Positions 16,274 through 25,303 of a stretch of 64,000 bases of DNA are shown here, piece by piece. A program made the position numbers and the translations under genes. The notes under the pieces were generated by a model. That model saw only the letters and a program-made list of their open reading frames with translations, was not told the origin of the DNA and ran no database searches. Source of the DNA: Polaromonas sp. (GTDB lineage: Bacteria > Pseudomonadota > Gammaproteobacteria > Burkholderiales > Burkholderiaceae_C); the NCBI RefSeq assembly GCF_029945685.1, contig NZ_JAQSDA010000006.1:1-64000 (forward strand), in the 5' to 3' direction. The first letter of the stretch is position 1; every line of letters starts with the position of its first letter.

Positions 16274-18202
16274 TCAGTTGATTTTAAGTTGACTTTTTGC
16301 AATTTCAAGTGACTCCCGTTTAACGGGGTTCCCGCGATCGACACCGCCTTTCGCAGTTAGCGTAAGGTTCCACGCTTGCATCAAGATTCCTTGCGCGTCT
16401 GCAATTGAAGAGCCAGTCAGGACATCCGCGACCTCCTCCCACGAAACGTCCATAACCGCGTTCCTTTTTGGGTCAAGGAAGAATGCCTTTGCCATCGCCA
16501 GCAGCGGAGCGTCGCCCGGCTTCTCAAAACGCACCTTCTCAGTGAAGCGGCCCGAGCGAACAACGGCCTCATCCGAGACTTCGGCGAAGTTTGTTGACGC
16601 GATCCACAACAAGTCGTTGATCTTTCCATTCGGACCATCCATCGCGGCAAGCAACTTGTTCGTTGCCGCCTTATACGGGTTAGATGAACGGTCGCCAAGC
16701 AAGTCATCAGCTTCGTCAATGAAGATAATTGCGGGCCTCGCGTTCTGCACCTTTTTTATCGTCTTATCGATAAGGTCCGGATCCCTGGCGAGATCTGATC
16801 CGTGAACAGCAAAGAATGCCCACTTTGTTTCCTTCGCAATCATTCGTGCGGTTTCGGTCTTCCCTGTTCCGGTTGGGCCGTAGAAAAGTACACCGGACGG
16901 CGCCTGGCCTCCAGACTCTTCCATCTCGAACGACCGCCGGACACGGGCGATAAGCCCTTGAATCGTTGCGGCCTGCTGAGGCGGGTAGCTCATTTCGGCA
17001 AATGACTTCGTCGACTCCGGCACGCGGTTGGCCATTCCCTGCTGGCGCCGCAGCATCTCCATAAAGTCGTCAAACGTGAGTTGGGTCCTTTGATGATCCT
17101 TCACGAACTGGGGGATTTGGGTAGGGACACTCAAGATGGTGGCGGAGTTGAACCCGTTCCAACGCTTGGCCAAGGAATCAACAACGCCGTCGGCAACTGA
17201 AACATTGGTCGAATTCTTTGCAATCGACGCGCGCAGCAAGCCCACGCGAGCTTCGAGATCCGGCTTTGGCACTTCGAATACATAGTCGAACCTGCCAGCA
17301 CGTTTCACAGCAGGGTCTATCGCGTCGATGAAGTTAGTCGCAGCGACAAACACGACGCCGCTTCGACGATAGTCGACAAGGTAGGTTAGAAGCCTGTTTA
17401 CCATCGAGTTGGTTTCGGTGAGGAGGGAACTGGAAGTTGCATCTCCCCTGCACGGGAATACGGAGTCGGCTTCGTCGAAGAAGATCAAGCAAGGGGTCCT
17501 AGCGATGGCCTCGTTAAGTTGATCAAAAAGGTTCTGCGGTGCGTCGCCAACCCATTTCGACATCTTCTTGTGAATCGGGATGAACTCAAGTCCCAAGTCG
17601 CCGGCAAGGGCTTTTGCGAGCGATGTCTTGCCGTCCCCCGGCTCGCCGTGGATAAGAATGCCGTTTCGGTCCTTCGTGCCAACGCTATCTAGTCCGGCTT
17701 GGCGAAGTTTCTTCTTGAACTCGGTCATTCCAACGATTGAGCGGAAATCGTTTTCCCATGATGGCGTGATGAACCGTGGAGCCGGCAGCCCAGCTTTGCG
17801 AGCGCGGTACCTTGCGGCAAGCACTTCCCCCGTTGTTGGCAGGGGAGGCTGAGTGGCCGACATATTTTTCCCGCTCAGGCCATGTGCAACCAAGGCTCGC
17901 CTCTTCAAGAACAGTGAGCCCACAGAAGCGACCATCAACGCCGTTCCCGCGGCCAGGAACAGAGCAGCCTCGGTAGAGGCCTTGTAGTGAAACCATGCCG
18001 ACGCGGCTGCAATGGTCATCAGAGCACCGATCGCCATGCTGGCTTGGCCAGCAGACAGGACAAATGCCGAAAGGACCGCCGCGACTAAAAGGATCACCCC
18101 AAAGGCCAACCACTTCATCCACCCGTCCATAGGCAGCGACAGAACAATCGCGCCGGCTACCACTGCGGCTATCGAAGCTGGATTAAAAAGACGATTCATC
18201 AT
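16274..18202 (-). CDS. Membrane-anchored tandem AAA+ ATPase (CDC48/SpoVK-like)
   Basis: A 642-residue protein. Residues 1-110 contain about four hydrophobic segments. Two AAA modules follow: D1 with Walker A GEPGDGKTS and Walker B LIFFDEADSVF (about residues 185-340), and D2 with Walker A GPTGTGKTE and Walker B IIFIDEADDLL (about 435-590). Both have sensor-like ATNF/STNF Asn residues and arginine-finger-like RAGR and RSGR, so both sites look active. No protease domain is fused. The first gene overlap (ATGA) couples it to the amber-split gene upstream. A membrane-bound unfoldase in a T4SS operon could remodel or unfold transferred protein or machine parts; this is inference. Confidence 0.8.
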   Translation of the reverse strand: MMNRLFNPASIAAVVAGAIVLSLPMDGWMKWLAFGVILLVAAVLSAFVLSAGQASMAIGALMTIAAASAWFHYKASTEAALFLAAGTALMVASVGSLFLKRRALVAHGLSGKNMSATQPPLPTTGEVLAARYRARKAGLPAPRFITPSWENDFRSIVGMTEFKKKLRQAGLDSVGTKDRNGILIHGEPGDGKTSLAKALAGDLGLEFIPIHKKMSKWVGDAPQNLFDQLNEAIARTPCLIFFDEADSVFPCRGDATSSSLLTETNSMVNRLLTYLVDYRRSGVVFVAATNFIDAIDPAVKRAGRFDYVFEVPKPDLEARVGLLRASIAKNSTNVSVADGVVDSLAKRWNGFNSATILSVPTQIPQFVKDHQRTQLTFDDFMEMLRRQQGMANRVPESTKSFAEMSYPPQQAATIQGLIARVRRSFEMEESGGQAPSGVLFYGPTGTGKTETARMIAKETKWAFFAVHGSDLARDPDLIDKTIKKVQNARPAIIFIDEADDLLGDRSSNPYKAATNKLLAAMDGPNGKINDLLWIASTNFAEVSDEAVVRSGRFTEKVRFEKPGDAPLLAMAKAFFLDPKRNAVMDVSWEEVADVLTGSSIADAQGILMQAWNLTLTAKGGVDRGNPVKRESLEIAKSQLKIN

Positions 18203-18603
18203 TTCGCAGTACCTCCAGCCGTCGCCGGACGGCCTTTATGACGTTGCTGATCCTTTTGCGCCGTGCGAGGCACAGCAACGACTTCGATCTTGGGAAAACG
18301 GACCAATGGTGTCGACGTGGTTTGCTCAATCCCATTGACCAGAACTGAAGCTTCCCGCAACTTGTGCTCATGCACCGACAGGTTCGTTGAACGCCAGATT
18401 GTTGGCATGCTGACGCATGCTTTGGACGCATTACACCAGACGGCAACCGCCTAGACCTCCGACATGCGGGTGCTTGCCGCCAGAGCTGCAGAGGTAATTA
18501 CTGCCACGCCGGCGGCGACACCAGCACAGATGGCGGCGCCGCGGAGGACGGAGTTGGCAAAGTGAAAGGGGGAAACACCTGTGTTCATGTCTAAATTAGA
18601 CAC
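18199..18603 (-). pseudogene. Small membrane/periplasmic protein gene split by an in-frame amber TAG
   Basis: Starting at GTG 18603 (AAGG six bases before; ATG at 18588 is an alternative), the frame encodes a hydrophobic N-terminal segment (VLRGAAICAGVAAGVAVITSAALAAS). It then meets TAG at 18451-18453. The same frame continues without another stop for 83 codons, with sensible content (KLREASVLVNGIEQTTSTPLV, FPKIEVVAVP), to a TGA that overlaps the AAA+ gene's ATG. The whole reading looks like one signal-anchored protein of about 134 residues. Options are a nonsense mutation, readthrough, or restart at ATG 18408. No family is recognised. Confidence 0.5.
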
Positions 18604-18638
18604 GAATCACCTTAGGAATCAAGGTTCGAGTGACAAGC

Positions 18639-18866
18639 TCAGAAGAAAAGACGTAACCCGATCAGCACAGCAATTAGGGGAAGAAGCGCCGGATGCGCCT
18701 TCTGGATATCAACAATTGAGTAAACGACGCTGGCAAGAACACTCCGCGCCCGAAACACAGCCTGGTCTGCGAGCGCGTCCTGCATCTCGTCTTCATTCGT
18801 TGCTTCAGACTTCCGCCGCTCATGCTGAATGAGTTCTACGAAAGCGTCGCGAATTCGGTTTTGCAT
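18639..18866 (-). CDS. Small C-tail-anchored membrane protein
   Basis: A 75-residue protein from ATG 18866 with a GGGGGAACG ribosome site, 14 bases after the trbL stop. The N-terminal half is a charged amphipathic helix (AFVELIQHERRKSEATNEDE), the middle is an Ala/Val-rich helix, and the C-terminus is hydrophobic (PALLPLIAVLIGLRLFF). Topology suggests a tail anchor with the charged part in the cytoplasm. It is co-transcribed with trbL and the AAA+ gene. The family is not recognised. Confidence 0.55.
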   Translation of the reverse strand: MQNRIRDAFVELIQHERRKSEATNEDEMQDALADQAVFRARSVLASVVYSIVDIQKAHPALLPLIAVLIGLRLFF

Positions 18867-18880
18867 CGTCGTTCCCCCGG

Positions 18881-20125
18881 CTAGCTGTTAGGGGGCGCGG
18901 GGGGCGCCCTTGTTGTCCCCTTAGCGCGCTCGAACGTCGCGCGGGCGAGAGTTGCATTACCGAAAGACCGCTGAACCATTTGCTGACCTGCGCTGGACAA
19001 AGTCTTCCCCTGGAGCGCCTTACCTGCGGCCTGGGCAGCACCCAGTTTCGCAGCTGAGCCGGCGAGCCCTGCCGAGCTCGCAGCGAGGCGCCCTGGAGTC
19101 GACGCGGCGCTGCCCTTCGCAACGGACGTGAGCTGACCAATGCCTGTTGCGCCACCGCTAATAATCCCTTCCCCAATATCCGCGGCTTTTAGCATCAAGT
19201 AGGTCAGGATGATCGCCATACCGCCCATAGCCAAATACGTGACAACCGCAGCCGAATCTGGCGGCACGTTCTCGATGAGATTCGCCATACCCTTGGATCC
19301 GGCAATCACAACAGAGCTAACGGCGAAAACGCCAACGATGCCGAAGCCCGCTTTCAGGAAGAAGTTCAACCAGCCGCTGAAAAGGAACTCTGTTGGCTTA
19401 AAAACTAGCCAGGGAATGAGTAGGGGTGCCAGCGCAATGGCTAGCGCCATTTGAAATTTGGCGACGAGGATGGCTGCAACAGCCAGTCCGGCGGCCACGA
19501 CAATCAGCAAGATGATTCCGATCCGCAGAAGGAGCATCGCAAACGCCGAAAGTGCGACGCCAAAGATACTACCCTCAGACTGTGAAGGCGAGCTGGCATT
19601 CCAAATCAACGTCGCCGATTTGAGCAAATTCGAAGCTATACCGATTTCCATGCCATCAGCCCCGCCTGCCCCGAAGATCCCTGAAATCGCCGCAATTGAA
19701 GAGTCCACAACTTCAGGCAGTTTTCCAATGCCCGCACCAATAACAAACGCGGCAATTACAAGGGGGAATACCAGATCTCCCACCAGTTGCGGAAGTGATT
19801 GTTTCAAGGCAATATTTTTGATGATGCCCCAGACGATCACGATACCGGTCAACATGATGGTCAGTCTCTCTCCATATGCCTTGACAGCCGTATTCCCCCT
19901 GATGCTGTTGATTGCGTTGTTTGCAAGTGTGACAACACTCTTAAATGCCTGTAGCGCCTGCGCACCGAATGACTTGGCCTGCTCCTCTGTTACTGGAGTC
20001 GTTGCGACAGATGTTGAGTACGCAGTGGCGTCAGGGACCTCGTTCGGCAACTGCGCGAACGCGAATGCACAAGCGAAGGATCCGAGTAGAACCAAGGCCT
20101 TCCAAGGAAATCCTAATCGCTTCAT
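18881..20125 (-). CDS. trbL: TrbL/VirB6 polytopic T4SS membrane protein
   Basis: A 414-residue protein with an N-terminal signal sequence, six or more strongly hydrophobic segments between residues 70 and 305 (for example LTIMLTGIVIVWGIIKNIAL, IGIILLIVVAAGLAVAAILVA and VVTYLAMGGMAIILTYLMLKAADIGEGIISGG), and an Ala/Gly-rich cytoplasmic tail. This topology and its location after trbJ match TrbL. It forms the inner-membrane channel portion of the mating-pair apparatus. It starts three bases after the trbJ stop. Confidence 0.88.
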   Translation of the reverse strand: MKRLGFPWKALVLLGSFACAFAFAQLPNEVPDATAYSTSVATTPVTEEQAKSFGAQALQAFKSVVTLANNAINSIRGNTAVKAYGERLTIMLTGIVIVWGIIKNIALKQSLPQLVGDLVFPLVIAAFVIGAGIGKLPEVVDSSIAAISGIFGAGGADGMEIGIASNLLKSATLIWNASSPSQSEGSIFGVALSAFAMLLLRIGIILLIVVAAGLAVAAILVAKFQMALAIALAPLLIPWLVFKPTEFLFSGWLNFFLKAGFGIVGVFAVSSVVIAGSKGMANLIENVPPDSAAVVTYLAMGGMAIILTYLMLKAADIGEGIISGGATGIGQLTSVAKGSAASTPGRLAASSAGLAGSAAKLGAAQAAGKALQGKTLSSAGQQMVQRSFGNATLARATFERAKGTTRAPPAPPNS

Positions 20126-20128
20126 GGA

Positions 20129-20995
20129 CTACTTCCAAACCTTGAACACTTCGCGATCTGCAGCCCTCTGAATCTCTGCATTTCGAATACGAGTACGTTG
20201 GTCGTCGGCAGCCCGCTGCTTCGCCTGCTCTTCAGCCATAACCTGTTCCGGCGATTTTCCGTTCATGGAAGAGATGAGACCTTTGTTCACCTCTGCCAGT
20301 TGCGTGACCACTCGATTCATCTGGGTATTCATGAGGGCCATCGATTGTTGGACGCCCTCAGCTTCTGGGATCTTTTGAGCCATTTCCTGAGCAAACTCAT
20401 AGTCGCGTTTCACGCGTTCGACCCGACTGATGTCCTCTTGGGCCCGGGCGGCGGCTGAAGCAACACGAGACCGAATCTGCAGATCCTCTTGGGCGGCATA
20501 CTGCTCCCATGTCAGGTTGAGCCTCCGAGCCTCCTCAAACCGCCTGGAATAGCTTTCCTGCATGCCCCCCATGCTCTGTTGCAGTGCGATCAACGAAGTC
20601 ACGCTGGCCTTTGCGTTAGAGATGGACCCGGAAACACGCCCAATCTCAGTGGAGATTGTTCCAATGTCGCGCAACTTCTCAAGCCTCCCCATGTTTTTCA
20701 CGAGCTCCGCCTGCCCCTGCGACAACGACCCAAGCGCGCCGCTAAGCGCGCCCTGGGGCAGCTGCTTCAGATTCACCAGCATCGTTTGGTATTGCTGAAG
20801 CTGCGTGACGTACTGCTGGGCGCGTTGGGCAGTCCCGGCGATCGACTCCGCAGCGGTAATAGCGTTCTGGATCCAACTCGTCGGATCGAACACAATCCAT
20901 TGGGCTACCGCGGGCCCCTGGAATACCGATCCCGAGATAAAGAGAGTGAAAACAGCGAAAAAGCGCGCGAATCGAGTGTGTACTTGCGTTTTCAT
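20129..20995 (-). CDS. trbJ: TrbJ/VirB5-like periplasmic pilus-tip protein
   Basis: A 288-residue protein from ATG 20995, chosen because GGGGAAAATC precedes it at the right distance; an ATG four codons earlier lacks a site. A signal peptide ends at PAVAQW. The mature part is almost entirely helical and coiled-coil-rich, with the TrbJ pattern VFDPTSWIQNAITAAESIA...QQYVTQLQQYQTMLVNLKQLP near the N-terminus. Its place between virB4 and trbL agrees. VirB5/TrbJ proteins localise to the pilus tip and help adhesion. Confidence 0.88.
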   Translation of the reverse strand: MKTQVHTRFARFFAVFTLFISGSVFQGPAVAQWIVFDPTSWIQNAITAAESIAGTAQRAQQYVTQLQQYQTMLVNLKQLPQGALSGALGSLSQGQAELVKNMGRLEKLRDIGTISTEIGRVSGSISNAKASVTSLIALQQSMGGMQESYSRRFEEARRLNLTWEQYAAQEDLQIRSRVASAAARAQEDISRVERVKRDYEFAQEMAQKIPEAEGVQQSMALMNTQMNRVVTQLAEVNKGLISSMNGKSPEQVMAEEQAKQRAADDQRTRIRNAEIQRAADREVFKVWK

Positions 20996-21007
20996 GATTT
21001 TCCCCAT

Positions 21008-23560
21008 TCAGTGGTTCAACAACGTCTTCACATAAGCCTCTGATAGCTCCGCCCCGACGAAGCCCTCTTCAAGGAGCTTCTTGAATACCAGCTTGGCGCG
21101 AGGGTCTGATCTCGTGTGGGCGAGAATTTCTGGAGGGAGCAGCACATCGATCAAACGTACCCGGCCGTTTTGCTCAATCAGGTAGTGCCTCTTTGGCGTC
21201 GCGTTGGCCAGCACGTCGACATCCTCTTCGCTCAGGCCTAGATAGTCGATATAGACACGAGCGGCGGACTTCGCCTTTGCGCTTGGGAGGTAGATTCGGG
21301 TTCTCACGTTGTCGTTGAACGCAGCCGACAACTTAACCTTTTCGATGTCGAAGACGGACTGAGTGGCCAGGCCAATGATTGCCCTGCGTTTACGCAACGT
21401 CCGCAGATAGTCCTCGTAGACACCCCGGAACCGCTCGTTCTGAAGCAGATACCAGCCCTCCTCCAGATAGATCATCGTGGGCGAGAGTCCGTCGATCATT
21501 TCGTCGATCGCCATAAAAAGGTACTCAATAACGCAAGGAGCGAGTTTTTCGTCCTTCAATAACGCATTGACATCAATACCGATGATGCCGCTCGAATCTG
21601 CAGCAAGCTGGGCTGCGAAGCCATCCTCATGCCCATCAAAAAGGTGGGCGTACTTCGAGCCAGACCCCTGTGCGTTTCCAGACCCAGCGGGGGACACAAA
21701 CGGCGCGAGCCTGGCCGCCAAGTCTTTGCTCAGTCCACTGAGTTGGTCGTAAAAGTTCCCCAGCGTGTGTCTGTGCGGCTCTAGAGACGACAGCTGGGCG
21801 ATTACCCTCGTAATCATCGTCGACTGCTGGGCGGTGATTGGCTCATTCCCATACACGGACATCGCGCCTTCGATCCAGGACGCCACCTTGGACCATGAAT
21901 TCGGGTTCTTGATCCACCGCAGTGGATTCATTTTCGCCTGCGCCTTCTCGGGATCGATGCTGATGTAGGAGCCGCCCATGGCGTTGATAGCGATAAAACA
22001 GCTCTCGTCCTTATCGATAACAATTGTCCGAGCGCCCCTGTACTTCTGCCACATCATGAGGAGCAGATTGAGCAGCGTCGTCTTGCCGGCGCCTGTCCCG
22101 CCGATGATGGCGAAATGCCCGACGTCACCAACGTGAAAGTTGAAGTACTCTGGGACACCACTTGTCGTCGGGAATAAGCATAGCGCTTCCTGGGGCGAAC
22201 CAAGCTGCTCCGTCAGGTACTCATTTTGTGGAGATCCTGACTTGATAGATCGAACGAGCGACATATCGGACAGGTTTCTCGTCGACACCATCGACGTTCG
22301 GACCGTCGAGTCGCCCCCACCGGGGATGGTGGCACAGAAAGCCCCGACCTGATTCACAACCTCCCGGACCACGCCATACCCCAAGTTCGAGTACAGGCCG
22401 GCAATCCCCTTAAGGGTGATGTCAAGGTCACGACGATCCCGGCCAATGGCCATGACGGCCATGGTGTGATACCCAAAGTTGACTCCATCGCCGGTCAGCT
22501 CCGCAAGTGCGGCAGACGAATCCTCGGCGAGCGCGAGCATACCCATGTCCATTGAGTCAGACTCGTTCCCGCTCAATCGCTCAAACGCCTGGGTCATCGG
22601 CGACTTGATCGAAGATCGGTAATGGTGCTCGCAGTCATTGATGTAGGCTTTGGCCTTTTCGCGATCAAGGAACCGGTACTGTTGCACGACGGAAAAGTCG
22701 CCCTGCAGCGAGAGCAGAGCCTCAACGTCAGCGTTGTTGATGACTTGCGGCAGCCCCTTGATGCTCAGCATCTGAACAAACTGGCTGCGAGTAGCGCCAA
22801 CAAACTCCAGAACGCCGCCATCCGCTCGCTTGAGGGTGTCAGTTACCAGCAATGTATTCAGGTAGTCGGGAAGGGGACCGCAGGCCACCCTGTTGCGGGG
22901 AGTAGCAAGGTTGACTCTGTCACTCAGACCGCAGAGAAGCTCTTCGTCAACAAGTCGGCGCGCGTTCAACGTTGTCAGTGTCCCGAGAAACGCGCCGATC
23001 TGAGATTCAAAGGCCGCAGTAGCGCCGACGATCTTTCCCTGCATCTTTTCGATGCCCTTCTCGCGCCGGAGCGTCGACGAGACAGTCTTCAGAATGGCTG
23101 CTGGGAGGCTATTGTGTTCGTCCATCATCGACGCAGAGATTTCGTCGAAGAATCCCATCGTCCCGCGGAACGGGCGAAATGCGATTGCGATGTAGTGGCG
23201 AATTTCCGAAAGCGATCCGTCGTCAACCGAGGCGCGCCAAGCATCGTCAACGGCTCGCGCGACAAGGTTCTCCCCGCCGGCCGGCCCCAGGAACGTGCGC
23301 CGGCGCTTGTCGACGTAAAACCACCCGATATTCCGGTCATCGAAGGCACGAAGCGCGATTTCCATCGAATTCGAAGCCTGGTCGTGCTGATCCCCGTCGG
23401 TGCTCTGAAGATCGATCCCGTCGTACTCAAACATGGCGAGCAATGAACCATCCATGCAGATCACCAGCCCAGGAGTGATCTGGCCGAACCATGGAACCAG
23501 CTCCGGGTACGACCCGACCTCTGTGTTGTAGTCGCGGATTAGCGATTTCAGGTTCAGCAT
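21008..23560 (-). CDS. virB4: VirB4/TrbE T4SS ATPase
   Basis: An 850-residue ATPase from ATG 23560, which overlaps the virB3 end by seven bases; the longer frame to 23617 lies inside virB3. The N-terminal VirB4 domain is followed by Walker A (IIGGTGAGKTTLLNLLL, about residues 450-465), Walker B (PTMIYLEEGWYLL) and the TrbE-type QSVFDIEKV region. The end shows RHYLIEQNGRVRLIDVLLPP. It energises pilus biogenesis and substrate passage. Length fits TrbE (about 850). Confidence 0.93.
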   Translation of the reverse strand: MLNLKSLIRDYNTEVGSYPELVPWFGQITPGLVICMDGSLLAMFEYDGIDLQSTDGDQHDQASNSMEIALRAFDDRNIGWFYVDKRRRTFLGPAGGENLVARAVDDAWRASVDDGSLSEIRHYIAIAFRPFRGTMGFFDEISASMMDEHNSLPAAILKTVSSTLRREKGIEKMQGKIVGATAAFESQIGAFLGTLTTLNARRLVDEELLCGLSDRVNLATPRNRVACGPLPDYLNTLLVTDTLKRADGGVLEFVGATRSQFVQMLSIKGLPQVINNADVEALLSLQGDFSVVQQYRFLDREKAKAYINDCEHHYRSSIKSPMTQAFERLSGNESDSMDMGMLALAEDSSAALAELTGDGVNFGYHTMAVMAIGRDRRDLDITLKGIAGLYSNLGYGVVREVVNQVGAFCATIPGGGDSTVRTSMVSTRNLSDMSLVRSIKSGSPQNEYLTEQLGSPQEALCLFPTTSGVPEYFNFHVGDVGHFAIIGGTGAGKTTLLNLLLMMWQKYRGARTIVIDKDESCFIAINAMGGSYISIDPEKAQAKMNPLRWIKNPNSWSKVASWIEGAMSVYGNEPITAQQSTMITRVIAQLSSLEPHRHTLGNFYDQLSGLSKDLAARLAPFVSPAGSGNAQGSGSKYAHLFDGHEDGFAAQLAADSSGIIGIDVNALLKDEKLAPCVIEYLFMAIDEMIDGLSPTMIYLEEGWYLLQNERFRGVYEDYLRTLRKRRAIIGLATQSVFDIEKVKLSAAFNDNVRTRIYLPSAKAKSAARVYIDYLGLSEEDVDVLANATPKRHYLIEQNGRVRLIDVLLPPEILAHTRSDPRAKLVFKKLLEEGFVGAELSEAYVKTLLNH

Positions 23561-23853
23561 TGAAGGTCTTTCCCGTATCCGGCCGGCCGCTTTGTGGTCG
23601 TCACGGGTCGATGCCAAGGGTCGTAGACATCCTGCTCCCGTGCATAGCTAAACATTGCCTGGAACGCACCATCGTCCCGGGCGTGCATCCAACGTGCCGC
23701 GAAGTGAATGGGGATCAGGATCAGGATGAACACGTATACGCCCCCACCCAGCATCAGCACAAGCAGCAGGGACTCGACCGCGAAGATAGCTATCGGGACT
23801 CCCATGATCGCCCTACGGCGATTTAGGCTGGAATGGATGAGGGAACTGCGCAT
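23554..23853 (-). CDS. virB3: VirB3/TrbD T4SS membrane protein
   Basis: A 99-residue protein with paired hydrophobic segments (about residues 17-48, IMGVPIAIFAVESLLLVLMLGGGVYVFILILIPIHF) and a short basic N-terminus (SSLNRRRA), the usual VirB3 layout. It lies between virB2 and virB4. It starts six bases after the virB2 stop and its end overlaps virB4, consistent with VirB3's role as a VirB4 partner. Confidence 0.88.
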   Translation of the reverse strand: MRSSLIHSSLNRRRAIMGVPIAIFAVESLLLVLMLGGGVYVFILILIPIHFAARWMHARDDGAFQAMFSYAREQDVYDPWHRPVTTTKRPAGYGKDLQC

Positions 23854-23859
23854 CGCGAG

Positions 23860-24228
23860 TTAGCGGATGGCTGCGCACTGGACGTCGAATGAACCCAGCG
23901 AGCTGAGCACCGAGCCGAGGCCCTGAGCGATGCCGATCAGGAGGGCGATGACGAACAACGTTCCCCAGACGCCTTTGTCCATCTTCAGGAGATACGCAAG
24001 GATGCCGACGATCGCGACAATAAGCGCGACATAAAAGAGAATCTTCTTGGCCAGGTAGGTATAGATGCCGCACAGTACGTTGTCCAGACCAGGCAACGAA
24101 AAGTTTGAGGTGGTCTGGGCGAACGCCTGGTCATTTGCCGAAAGCAGCAAGAAGCCAACGGCCAGAACGATGAAGATGCGAATGATCTGGTCGATAGAGT
24201 GCGCGGGTTTGACGGTGGTCGAAAACAT
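23860..24228 (-). CDS. virB2: VirB2/TrbC conjugative pilin
   Basis: A 122-residue pilin precursor with a long leader (about 1-38, ending NDQAFAQ) and two hydrophobic helices (about 53-80 and 88-112; IYTYLAKKILFYVALIVAIVGILAYL and TLFVIALLIGIAQGLGSVL) separated by a short basic loop (KMDKG). The GLDNVLC segment preceding helix 1 is typical for TrbC. A GGGAGC ribosome site precedes the ATG. Two Cys (GLDNVLCG and VQCAA) may pair. It forms the T4SS conjugative pilus, distinct from the PilS type IVb pilus. Confidence 0.88.
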   Translation of the reverse strand: MFSTTVKPAHSIDQIIRIFIVLAVGFLLLSANDQAFAQTTSNFSLPGLDNVLCGIYTYLAKKILFYVALIVAIVGILAYLLKMDKGVWGTLFVIALLIGIAQGLGSVLSSLGSFDVQCAAIR

Positions 24229-24245
24229 GGAAAGCTCCCTGGTGG

Positions 24246-25214
24246 TTAAAGATCGGATTGGTACTCAAAGATGAGTTTGGTTGTGTAGCTGCCGTTGGCA
24301 TCAAGGCCTGTCACTTCACGAAGCTCACAAAGGCGAAGCTCGTTTCCCTTCGGCGTCGTCACTTCGGACATGAAGCCGAGGACGTGGGCCGCCGATGCGA
24401 TTCGTTTGCGGTGTGATATGAGCGGGAGGTTTGGCTGGCCTTCGATGCACATGTCCTCCAGCTTTTCCAGAATGCTGGCGGCGTCGTCGGCATGCAGCGT
24501 CGCAACGGTGCCTGGGTGACCGGATTTCGCGGCATAGATGAGGTCATAAGCTTCGCCGCCGCGGACCTCGCCCACGATGATTCGATCGGGGAAGCCGCGC
24601 ATTGCGGACATGATCAGTCGCCGCACCGACACGCCTTGCTCGCTGTCGGCCTCAAAGTAGATGACATTCTCTTGCCGCAAATTCAGCTCGTGAATCGTCT
24701 CGATCACGATCATCCGCTGATCGTCGGGGATCACCGACAAGAGAGAGTTCGCCAAAGTGGTTTTTCCAGACCCTGTACCGCCCGCAAGGAATATGTTCTT
24801 CCTGTCGAGGACCGCGTTGGCGAGGTACTTTGCTACGTCTGGGGTCAACAGGCCCCGGCCGATTAGCTGGTCGAGCGTGAAGACGCTCGATCCAAGCTTT
24901 CGTATCGTGAGGCAAGAGCCCATCACCGCCACCGGCGAAAGCCAAGCTTCTATCCGGAACCCAGGAAGCTTCGCGCTGATGATCTTGTGCCCCTCCGACC
25001 CGCCTACCCCTACCTCCCTATAGCTAATGGAGGCGAGATTGGTGATCGCAGAGGAAATCTGCGCCTCGCTGATGCGGACCGGAACCCGTTGCTTTGGCGA
25101 GCCGTAGCGCTTGACGAAGACCTTGTCGACGCCGTTGACCATAACCTCAGTTAGGTCGGGCGCGCTGAGCAGCTCCATGACGGGAGCCAGGTAATCGAGT
25201 GCCAATGATTGCAT
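24246..25214 (-). CDS. virB11: VirB11/TrbB T4SS hexameric ATPase
   Basis: A 322-residue secretion ATPase. It has Walker A GGTGSGKTTL (about residues 142-151), Asp box (MIVIETIHELNL), Walker B (RIIVGEVRGGEAYDLI) and His box (ATLHADDA). Length and motifs fit TrbB, including the NTD phrase LTEVMVNG. The ATG at 25214 has no ribosome site and follows a predicted -10 box by eight bases, so the transcript is likely leaderless. It is the first gene of the trbB-C-D-E-J-L run. Confidence 0.92.
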   Translation of the reverse strand: MQSLALDYLAPVMELLSAPDLTEVMVNGVDKVFVKRYGSPKQRVPVRISEAQISSAITNLASISYREVGVGGSEGHKIISAKLPGFRIEAWLSPVAVMGSCLTIRKLGSSVFTLDQLIGRGLLTPDVAKYLANAVLDRKNIFLAGGTGSGKTTLANSLLSVIPDDQRMIVIETIHELNLRQENVIYFEADSEQGVSVRRLIMSAMRGFPDRIIVGEVRGGEAYDLIYAAKSGHPGTVATLHADDAASILEKLEDMCIEGQPNLPLISHRKRIASAAHVLGFMSEVTTPKGNELRLCELREVTGLDANGSYTTKLIFEYQSDL

Positions 25215-25222
25215 GGCACAAA

Positions 25223-25269
25223 TTTAGAGGCTGAAGGCCCTCGAAATTTTCTAGAAATACCCCTGAATT
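25223..25269 (-). promoter_or_regulatory. Predicted activator-dependent promoter of virB11-trb operon
   Basis: Minus strand: AATT (25266-25269), six bases (CAGGGG), TATTTCT (25253-25259), 24 bases, TCTAAA (25223-25228), then eight bases to ATG. Every spacing equals that of the virB8 promoter. Sequence similarity extends through GCGAATT and AAATTTCG around the core. Confidence 0.65.
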
Positions 25270-25303
25270 CGCCCTTTTCTCCTTTTTTTCAAAGAAGCGA
25301 GGT

